Shown here: in pieces, positions 1 to 5,477 of the stretch | Position numbering within the stretch: position 1 is the first letter of the stretch | Layout of the letters: every line of letters begins with the position of its first letter | From: Planctomycetes bacterium RBG_16_43_13 | GTDB lineage: Bacteria; Planctomycetota; MHYJ01 | Reading direction: 5' to 3' | Length of the DNA stretch: 5,477 bases | Assembly (NCBI GenBank): GCA_001828445.1 | Contig: MHYJ01000085.1 | Span: 1 to 5,477, forward strand | Notes under the pieces: generated by a model | Told to the model about the DNA's origin: nothing | Databases searched by the model: none | What the model saw: only the letters and a program-made list of their open reading frames with translations | Translations under genes and position numbers: made by a program

Positions 1-1
1 T

Positions 2-1135
2 GGAACAGGAACAGAGAGCGCTGTAGATGCCGCATTGAAATGGCTTTGCAGGCATCAGAATGCAGATGGTTCGTGGGGTGCAGGCAACTTCACGAGGAAT
101 TGTGTAGGCAGTGCTTGCTCTGGAACAGGTCCAGCAGAATTTGACACAGGTGTCTCGGGTCTGGCACTTCTTGCATTTTTAGGTAGAGGATATACACATC
201 TTTCTAAAGAATACTACTATGATTTTGTTAGCAAGAAGGAATACAGATATGGCGAGGTTGTGAAGAAGGCGATAACATGGTTAATAAGTCAGCAGGATGC
301 AGAAGGATGTGTTGGTAAGACAGGGCAAAAGTATATGTATAATCATTCTACTGCCGCCCTCGCATTGGCAGAGGCGTATGGTATGACAAACGAGAACCAG
401 TTTAAGGAGCCCGCTCAAAAGGCAGTTAGATATATCCTTGCCGCACAGAATCAGGACTCCACCGGCTACGACCGTAAGGCGTGGAGATATACATGGCGCC
501 CGGGTGATAACGACACATCAGTTATGGGATGGTGTGTTATGGCGTTGAAGTCCGCAGAGATAAGTGGCTTAGGTGGTAAGGAAGGATATGGCGGTGCGAT
601 GGTGTGGGTGAAAGAGGCAACAGATGAAAATAACAGCTACAGGGTTGGCTATACCGCTAAAGGAACAGGCAAGGTATCAGTAAAAGGGGTAAATAGTGAT
701 TGGGGAGACCACGATGCTCTGACTGCAATAGGTATGCTTGTTCGTATATTTGTAGAAAAGAATAAGAGTGACCCTGCTCTAAAGGGTGGTGCTGAGCGGT
801 TAACAGATAGTGTTCAAGGAACAAAAAATATACCCCAGTGGAATAACAATGACGCTGCTGATAAACAGATTGATTATTACCACTGGTATTATGCGACGCT
901 TGCTATGTTCCAATATGATGGTCCTGATGGTCCTGTGTGGAAGAAGTGGAATAACCCAATGAAGGATGCATTGGTAAAGAATCAACACATAAGGAAAGAT
1001 GGTTGTGCAGATGGTAGCTGGCCTGTAGATGTTGACCGTTGGGGTTTTGAAGGCGGTAGGGTTTATTCTACTGCTATAAATGCCCTAACGCTTGAGGTGT
1101 ATTATAGATATGATGCCGTGTTTATGAAGAAGTAG
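2..1135 (+). CDS. Prenyltransferase/squalene-oxidase-repeat protein, 5'-truncated
   Basis: The frame is open from the left edge to a TAG stop, giving 377 residues. The TTG at 35 lies inside a conserved repeat and is not taken as the start, so the true N-terminus is outside the window. Numbering from base 2, alpha-toroid-type repeats are visible near residues 7-26 (WLCRHQNADGSWG), 86-105 (WLISQQDAEG), 141-185 (with GDNDTSVMGW at 168-177), 231-250 and 333-370 (DGSWP, then GRVYSTAINALTLEVYYRY). This pattern is typical of the squalene/hopene cyclase and prenyltransferase-beta repeat fold. The region matching the cyclase DXDDT motif reads D169-N170-D171-T172-S173, so the central catalytic Asp seems to be Asn and terpene cyclase activity is doubtful. 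Six cysteines are present (16, 34, 39, 103, 178, 335). C34 and C39 form a CX4C pair next to the first repeat. From memory, similar proteins with the same C-terminal signature are common and functionally uncharacterised in Planctomycetes, often with an N-terminal membrane anchor. The family call is firm; the function is unknown. It is probably co-transcribed with the TPR gene 68 bases downstream. Confidence 0.5.
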   Translation, partial: GTGTESAVDAALKWLCRHQNADGSWGAGNFTRNCVGSACSGTGPAEFDTGVSGLALLAFLGRGYTHLSKEYYYDFVSKKEYRYGEVVKKAITWLISQQDAEGCVGKTGQKYMYNHSTAALALAEAYGMTNENQFKEPAQKAVRYILAAQNQDSTGYDRKAWRYTWRPGDNDTSVMGWCVMALKSAEISGLGGKEGYGGAMVWVKEATDENNSYRVGYTAKGTGKVSVKGVNSDWGDHDALTAIGMLVRIFVEKNKSDPALKGGAERLTDSVQGTKNIPQWNNNDAADKQIDYYHWYYATLAMFQYDGPDGPVWKKWNNPMKDALVKNQHIRKDGCADGSWPVDVDRWGFEGGRVYSTAINALTLEVYYRYDAVFMKK

Positions 1136-1189
1136 TGCTATAAAAAAATAACCTACATATAACAGGGTATCTGTCATTTCTAATGCAAT

Positions 1190-1195
1190 AGGAGG
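1190..1195 (+). promoter_or_regulatory. Shine-Dalgarno site of the TPR gene
   Basis: AGGAGG sits 8 bases before the ATG at 1204, a near-ideal match to the 16S anti-Shine-Dalgarno sequence at a standard distance. It fixes the start of the TPR gene and agrees with the signal peptide that follows directly. The rest of the 68-base gap is AT-rich and shows no convincing promoter or terminator, which favours read-through from the upstream gene. Confidence 0.5.
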
Positions 1196-1203
1196 GCTCT
1201 AAG

Positions 1204-4200
1204 ATGAGCAGGATAAGGGTAATTTTACTTGTTGCTCTGATATTTGTTGCAATCCCTATTTTGCTTTCTGCCCAGGGGGAGAAACGGGATAAAGCAAATT
1301 CTGATTTAGGGCTTGCCGAGGGTTTAGTGAATAGGGGATGGCTTGACTGGGCAGACGAGATTATAGTAGAAGTCAAAAAGAAGGGAAATCTTTCGGCGGA
1401 TGATAATATACAGCTTACATTTATAAGCGCCAGCGTCTATTCCCAGCAAGCGAATACGGAGGCCGACCCCGCTAAGCAGTCAGAATTGCTTAGTAAGGCG
1501 CTTGGTGAACTTGAGAAATTTATAAAGGCAAACCCCAATAGTAGCCGTTTAGCAGATGCGATATTAAAAGCGGGGAGGATATTATTAAACCGTGGCGAGA
1601 GTATATCAAAAAAGATAAAGGAAGAAGCAGACCCTAAGAAAGTGTCGGACCTAAGAGCCACTGCTATAGAAAGTTTCAAGTCCGCCTATAAGAGGTTTGA
1701 TGATGCTGTTAAGTTTATAGGCGAGAGGGCAAAAGAGAAAAGGATAGCGGCAGAGGAATATAAGTATACTAATAATCTGACTGATGATGACCCGAAAGTT
1801 AAGGCGCTCAAGGAAGAAGCTGATAGAATAGCGTTTGACCAAATGGATGCTGAATATGATAGGGCAAGGACATTGTATTACCAGTCGTTATTATATGAAA
1901 GCAATAGTGGCGAACGTAAAGAGGTACTTGAGAAAGCAATAAAGGAATTTGCTGATTTTCGACTTAACTGGGATAGGATACAGATATTCAATGCTGCTAT
2001 CATACAGGGTATGTGTTATAGGGATATTGGTGACTTTAAGAAAGCTATAGAGGCATTTGACGGTGCTATAGGTATTAAGGATGCTGCTAATGCTGATGGT
2101 AAACCTATCTTCAAGAGCGGTAATAAATATGATTTTAGCCAGAGTTCAGAAGTTCAGGATATAGTAGCACGCGGATATTACTTCAAGGCAGAAACACATT
2201 TCCAGAACGAAAAGGATAATAAGAAAACAATAGATACAATTGATGAGCTCTATAAGGTAATACCGAACATATTTGATAATATAATTGGTAAGGGAGCTCA
2301 GCTTCTGAAGGCGAGGGCGCTTCGTGCTATGAAGAATGACAAGGATATTGCAACTGCTAAGGAGATAGCAAAAAAGGTGAGAGATTCGCTTCCGGAGGGG
2401 CATCCGATGCGTGAAGATGCCGAACGGGAGATGGCAGGTGCAGTTGAAGGAGGTGCATCGTCATCAGCAAGCGATTTACTGATGACTGTTAAGAGAAAGA
2501 TAAGAGATAAAGAGTATGATGTAGCTGTAGAAATAGCTAAAAAGGCATTGCAGGATTTGAAGGGTAAGCCGGAAGAGGAGAAACAGTCGCCGGAGTTTTA
2601 CTATCAGATAGCTCGTGCCTATCAGATGAATGGTGAGTCGTTATCGGAAGATAGTGAGAAGCTTGGTGAGGCAGGTAAGGATGCCGAGTCAAAGAGTAGG
2701 ATGTCGCAGACGTTGTCTAAGTATAAAGAAGCTATGCAATATTTTGAAATAGTATATACTAAATATACCAAACACGAGTTAGCACCAGATGCAGTAGCAA
2801 ATGCTATAAGATGTGCCAAGCTAATTTCCTCTGCTCCAGGTAGCACGCCTGCTGATAAAGCGGCTTATGAAAAGGCGTTAGAGTTTGCCAATAGGAATTT
2901 CCCCAACAATCCCAAAATAGATATTGTGCCTTACCTTTTAGCAGAGGAATTTGAACGGCAAGGAAAATTTTTAGATGCTGCCCAGAAGTATGAGCTTGTT
3001 AAGGAAAGATCCGCAGTATATGAAACTGCTCTGGTAAAGGTTGGTTATTGTTATAGGATGTATGCTTTTAATCTTGATAAGCAGAAAAAACACCAAGAGG
3101 CGGTATCTTATTATAAGAAATCAGCTGGTGCTTTAGAGAAGTTTTTGGGCTTTGCAAGGAAATTACCTATGCCGACAGAAAGCGATAAGGCAGAGTATAG
3201 GCGCGACCTTATGTTTAAGTCCTACGATATGGTGTGTAAGACGTATATGATGAAGGAATTGCGAGACCCAAAGAAGGTTATCGACCTTCTTGCAAACATA
3301 GGAAATGAACTCGCGGCAGAGCCGAAGAATGTCTTGACGCTATCACAGTATAAGGTAACGGCATCTGCTTCCCTTGCTAATGACCAGCTGAGCGAGGCGG
3401 AGTCAACAGTAGAAAACATTTTAGATACTTTAAAGAAAAATCCATCTCAAGATGTGGCTGAATCCTACAAGAAGGCGGCTAACTCTGCTTCTATCGCTAG
3501 CGATCGATTAGGGGAGGCAGTATCAGTATTGGAAGGTATAGTTTCCAAAGACCCAAGTATTTCTGGGATTTCTAATTCATATAGGGATATAGCTAGTGGC
3601 TATGATAGATTGTCTGAGAATCTAATAAGACAGGACAAGGAGGGTAAACTTAAAGATAAGATTACTGCCAATCAAAAGATGGCAGTAAAATATTACCATT
3701 CATGGTTAGAGAAGGCATTTATAAGTACTGACAAACTTGATGTGGAGAGGGAGATAATAGCCGCTGGAGACAGATTATTTATGATAGGGCTTAGATTGAA
3801 TAATATACCAATCCCATCTGATAATGAAGACGTAACATTTGTGGGGAGAGACACTTCTAAATTTGCAGAAAAAGAGGCATGGGAGACAGCCGCCAATAAT
3901 GCCTATAAGTTTGCATTGGGCGAGGCAGAAAGACAGAACATAAAGTTGGTGGACAAAAGTAATGGGCAGAATATTGAATGGAAAGTCAGATTGAAGATTG
4001 CACGTTGTTATGGTTTCTTAGGCAAGTTCGACGACTGTCGAACAGAATTGGAGAATGTGATTAGTGAGAATAAGCTTATTAATAAGGATGAGAAGATAGA
4101 TAGGGATGTTGTGAAACAGAAGCAGGGTATACTCGGCGTGTATGAAGAGTTAGGGTATGCCTGTATGGCTACCATATCTACTAACGCATTTGCGGCAGAT

Positions 4201-4449
4201 AAGGCGCTCAAGGTGTTTGGCAACTTATTCGATATGTATGAAAAAGAGGGAAGAGGATGGTGGGAGGCGAAATACTACTTCGCATATATATTGTATATGA
4301 GAGGTAAAGCGAATGATTTTGATGTAGCATTAGCAACTATAAGCAATGCAGAGCGCACTTATCCTGAGTTTGATAAGAACAAATTTGGTGTGAAGGATAA
4401 GTTTCTAAAGCTTAAGAAAGATATACAGGAAAGTATGCCTAAAAAGTAA
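1204..4449 (+). CDS. Large exported TPR-repeat protein
   Basis: This complete 1081-residue protein has a well-supported ATG start. Residues 1-23 form a signal peptide: basic SRIR, a hydrophobic core at 6-21, then a likely cleavage after A23 (LSA|QG). No lipobox Cys is present, so the product is probably periplasmic. The rest is strongly charged and helical with no further membrane segment. TPR-like helical pairs are clearest near 264-290 (GMCYRDIGDFKKAIEAFDGAI), 322-350, 465-520, 578-645 (EEFERQGKFLDAAQKYE; HQEAVSYYKKS), 720-785 (a tandem 40-residue duplication), 927-955 (ARCYGFLGKFDDCRTELENV) and 1019-1050. Many units are degenerate, so a search may return only scattered TPR hits. TPR arrays usually act as protein-binding scaffolds. 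The absence of any catalytic motif suggests an assembly or adaptor role in the envelope, but the partner is unknown. The neighbouring repeat-family gene upstream is the best candidate partner (inference from synteny alone). No truncation or frameshift is seen. Confidence 0.5.
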   Translation: MSRIRVILLVALIFVAIPILLSAQGEKRDKANSDLGLAEGLVNRGWLDWADEIIVEVKKKGNLSADDNIQLTFISASVYSQQANTEADPAKQSELLSKALGELEKFIKANPNSSRLADAILKAGRILLNRGESISKKIKEEADPKKVSDLRATAIESFKSAYKRFDDAVKFIGERAKEKRIAAEEYKYTNNLTDDDPKVKALKEEADRIAFDQMDAEYDRARTLYYQSLLYESNSGERKEVLEKAIKEFADFRLNWDRIQIFNAAIIQGMCYRDIGDFKKAIEAFDGAIGIKDAANADGKPIFKSGNKYDFSQSSEVQDIVARGYYFKAETHFQNEKDNKKTIDTIDELYKVIPNIFDNIIGKGAQLLKARALRAMKNDKDIATAKEIAKKVRDSLPEGHPMREDAEREMAGAVEGGASSSASDLLMTVKRKIRDKEYDVAVEIAKKALQDLKGKPEEEKQSPEFYYQIARAYQMNGESLSEDSEKLGEAGKDAESKSRMSQTLSKYKEAMQYFEIVYTKYTKHELAPDAVANAIRCAKLISSAPGSTPADKAAYEKALEFANRNFPNNPKIDIVPYLLAEEFERQGKFLDAAQKYELVKERSAVYETALVKVGYCYRMYAFNLDKQKKHQEAVSYYKKSAGALEKFLGFARKLPMPTESDKAEYRRDLMFKSYDMVCKTYMMKELRDPKKVIDLLANIGNELAAEPKNVLTLSQYKVTASASLANDQLSEAESTVENILDTLKKNPSQDVAESYKKAANSASIASDRLGEAVSVLEGIVSKDPSISGISNSYRDIASGYDRLSENLIRQDKEGKLKDKITANQKMAVKYYHSWLEKAFISTDKLDVEREIIAAGDRLFMIGLRLNNIPIPSDNEDVTFVGRDTSKFAEKEAWETAANNAYKFALGEAERQNIKLVDKSNGQNIEWKVRLKIARCYGFLGKFDDCRTELENVISENKLINKDEKIDRDVVKQKQGILGVYEELGYACMATISTNAFAADKALKVFGNLFDMYEKEGRGWWEAKYYFAYILYMRGKANDFDVALATISNAERTYPEFDKNKFGVKDKFLKLKKDIQESMPKK
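3364..3540 (+). repeat. Tandem 40-residue TPR-like duplication inside the TPR gene
   Basis: Residues 721-739 and 761-779 of the TPR protein align without gaps at an offset of exactly 40 residues, with 11 of 19 identical (shared pattern SAS-[LI]-A-x-D-x-L-x-E-A-x-S-x-x-E-x-I). Each copy then runs into an (N/D)PS turn, at 746-748 and 783-785. The similarity is at protein level and the DNA has diverged, so this is an old repeat-unit duplication and not a recent tandem repeat. Confidence 0.5.
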
Positions 4450-4495
4450 GGGCAGTTACAACCTATAAATAAGTACCAAAATACAAGCACCAAAA

Positions 4496-4565
4496 TAAGG
4501 AAGTAGGAGTTTGGAATTAGGAAGAATATACTCCTAACTCCTATTTCCAAATTCCTATCTCCTAT
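4496..4565. repeat. Heptad-register palindromic intergenic repeat (hairpin)
   Basis: Seventy bases divide without remainder into ten 7-base units. Four purine-rich units come first (for example GTAGGAG at 4503, TTAGGAA at 4517), then a spacer unit GAATATA at 4524. Five pyrimidine-rich units follow (for example CTCCTAA at 4531, TTCCTAT at 4552, CTCCTAT at 4559). The two halves are inverted copies. Bases 4498-4522 can pair with 4539-4563 over 25 positions: 21 Watson-Crick pairs, 2 G-T(U) pairs and 2 mismatches (4502/4559 and 4517/4544), enclosing a 16-base loop. The nearest T-run (4579-4584) is 16 bases beyond the stem, so it is not a textbook intrinsic terminator, although it may still end or protect the upstream transcript. 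It resembles degenerate AGGA/TCCT intergenic repeat families and the heptanucleotide tandem repeats known from cyanobacteria. Dispersal in this genome cannot be judged from one copy. Confidence 0.5.
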
Positions 4566-4572
4566 ATTATGA

Positions 4573-4601
4573 TTTGCATTTTTTAGTATAGACATTATAA
4601 T
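4573..4601 (+). promoter_or_regulatory. Candidate sigma-70 promoter for the sensor gene
   Basis: A perfect TATAAT (-10) at 4596-4601 lies 17 bases downstream of TTTGCA at 4573-4578, which matches 4 of 6 positions of the TTGACA -35 box. The site falls between the palindromic array and the sensor gene, where a new promoter would be expected. The predicted start near 4608 would fall inside the ribosome-binding site and leave a leader of only about 15 bases, which weakens the call. The region is AT-rich, so a chance match is possible. Confidence 0.5.
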
Positions 4602-4606
4602 TAAAT

Positions 4607-4612
4607 AGGGAG
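4607..4612 (+). promoter_or_regulatory. Shine-Dalgarno site of the sensor gene
   Basis: AGGGAG ends 10 bases before the ATG at 4623. It is weaker than the site of the TPR gene but well placed. It supports this ATG, which is also the only ATG upstream of the first membrane segment in this frame. Confidence 0.5.
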
Positions 4613-4622
4613 ATATTTATAA

Positions 4623-5477
4623 ATGCCGCATCAACATCAGCATACTGTAGAGAAGCCGATAGGGGTAAATCTAAAATTAAAGATATTGACCCTCATCTGT
4701 TTAATAATAGTGCCTGCTATAATAGTTCTTGTTCTCCTATACATTAAGGGCTTTGAAGAACAGATAAAATTGCAGTATGAGGAGATTGGAAGAAATACTG
4801 CTGAAGGGCTCGATAGATGGTTTGGTAAGGAAATTGAGCTTGAAACATCTCAAGTATTTCACGACGAAACAGAGGAACAAAAGAAGCAACGTATACGAGA
4901 TAAGTTACAAAAGGAAGTAGAACGTCTTATAACAGGTCCTACTCGTCTTAGGGAGATAACAATATTTCTTCTTGAGGGAGACAATACTGAACTAAAGGCA
5001 ACAAGCGTTGACAGGAAGCGGCTATACCCATCCCCGTCAGAACAAGATATGACAGCTATGAAGTCAGGGAAAGTAATTCTGGAACGTCGTAAAAGTGATG
5101 AGGGACAGCTACTTGATATTTCAACGCCCTTACATATAAAGGGAGCAATAGATGGTGTTATACATATGGCGGTAGCGGTTACGGAATCTGAGAGGTGGCT
5201 TGCCTCCGCTAATACCCATCTTATGATTTGGACTATTGTCGTGCTATTAGTTATAGCCGTAACGTTGTATATCTATCTCAATATAGCTATAAGTAATCCC
5301 ATAAAACGGCTTGTAGAAGGTATGGAACAAGCGACTCGGGGAAATTTGCAAGCAACAGTCAATATAGATGCAACCGGTGAAATTGCATGGCTTACGATGA
5401 ACCTTAATAAGATGTTAAGACAAATAAGCCATTTTAATAAGGAATTAGAGCAGAAAATCCACGATGCAACTAAAGAA
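4623..5477 (+). CDS. Two-TM HAMP-domain sensor protein, probable histidine kinase, 3'-truncated
   Basis: The frame is open from ATG 4623 to the right edge (285 codons, no stop), so only the sensory half is visible. A short N-terminal tail with alternating histidines (H3, H5, H7) precedes TM1 at about residues 21-41. An extracytoplasmic domain of about 158 residues follows (42-199). It starts with a charged helical stretch and ends in beta-rich sequence (REITIFLLEG; ISTPLHIKGAIDGVIHMAVAV) that suggests a Cache/PDC-like sensor fold. TM2 spans about 201-223. A HAMP domain covers about 222-270, with the typical N225-P226 after TM2 and the conserved G252-E253 before the second helix. The last visible residues (ELEQKIHDATKE) look like the coiled coil that usually leads into the DHp helix of sensor histidine kinases. 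The kinase H-box and ATPase domain would lie outside the window, so a diguanylate cyclase or phosphatase output is not excluded. The ligand is unknown. Arginine codons lean to CGN (9 of 15), whereas the TPR gene prefers AGR, a weak compositional difference. Confidence 0.5.
   Translation, partial: MPHQHQHTVEKPIGVNLKLKILTLICLIIVPAIIVLVLLYIKGFEEQIKLQYEEIGRNTAEGLDRWFGKEIELETSQVFHDETEEQKKQRIRDKLQKEVERLITGPTRLREITIFLLEGDNTELKATSVDRKRLYPSPSEQDMTAMKSGKVILERRKSDEGQLLDISTPLHIKGAIDGVIHMAVAVTESERWLASANTHLMIWTIVVLLVIAVTLYIYLNIAISNPIKRLVEGMEQATRGNLQATVNIDATGEIAWLTMNLNKMLRQISHFNKELEQKIHDATKE

Noticed and set aside
1136..1203. Possible promoter in the 68-base gap (TATAAA at 1139, TATAAC at 1158)
   Set aside because: Neither hexamer has an acceptable -35 box at 16-18 bases, and such AT-rich hexamers are expected by chance here.
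4026..4043. Perfect 7-base inverted repeat GTTCGAC / GTCGAAC with a 4-base spacer, operator-like
   Set aside because: It lies deep within the TPR coding region far from any start, and the encoded residues belong to a TPR helix pair. A chance palindrome is more likely than a regulatory site.
1801..4213. 13-base direct repeat AAGGCGCTCAAGG at 1801 and 4201
   Set aside because: Both copies encode a common Lys-Ala-Leu-Lys helix segment in the same gene. Shared amino acid and codon preference explains it.
800..4223. Several minus-strand open frames of 62-85 codons inside the first two genes
   Set aside because: They lie antisense to strongly coding sequence, have no recognisable domains, and look like shadows of the real genes.
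4498..4584. Intrinsic terminator for the TPR gene (palindrome plus T6 at 4579-4584)
   Set aside because: The T-run is 16 bases from the stem, the loop is 16 bases long and the stem is AU-rich, so the canonical terminator geometry is not met. A terminator role stays possible but is not annotated as such.
4359..4595. Minus-strand open frame of 78 codons across the TPR stop and the palindrome
   Set aside because: Its peptide (for example LIPNSYFLILVLVFWYLF) is a translation of the heptad repeat and AT-rich spacer. This kind of low-complexity peptide arises spuriously from such repeats, and the frame overlaps the TPR coding end.

Overview
The window holds three genes, all read from the + strand, and it cuts the first and last of them. 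Composition is moderately AT-rich, with frequent ATA (Ile) and AGG/AGA (Arg) codons. Spacing is compact and both complete start sites have Shine-Dalgarno sequences. This fits an uncultured Gram-negative-type bacterium. The first gene belongs to a prenyltransferase/squalene-oxidase-repeat family that, from memory, is expanded in Planctomycetes and related lineages, so a planctomycete or similar metagenome-derived genome is the best guess. No rRNA or marker gene confirms this.

Layout. (1) Positions 2-1135: the C-terminal 377 residues of a prenyltransferase/squalene-oxidase-repeat protein whose N-terminus lies left of the window. (2) A 68-base gap with no convincing promoter or terminator but a strong Shine-Dalgarno sequence. 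(3) Positions 1204-4449: a 1081-residue exported, almost entirely helical TPR-type protein. (4) A 173-base intergenic region. It contains a 70-base palindromic array built from ten units in strict 7-base register, then a candidate sigma-70 promoter. (5) Positions 4623-5477: the first 285 residues of a two-TM sensor protein with an extracytoplasmic domain and a HAMP domain, probably a histidine kinase whose catalytic half lies beyond the right edge.

How they may work together (inference). The first two genes are probably co-transcribed and look like cell-envelope or periplasmic scaffold proteins, because both are built from repeated helical units and the second has a signal peptide. The sensor gene appears to start a new transcription unit after the palindromic array. 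The window shows no CRISPR array, transposase, phage gene, tRNA or rRNA. The most unusual feature is the heptad-register palindrome. The most interesting proteins are the repeat-family protein, which lacks a canonical class II terpene-cyclase acid motif, and its large TPR neighbour, neither of which has a function I can assign.
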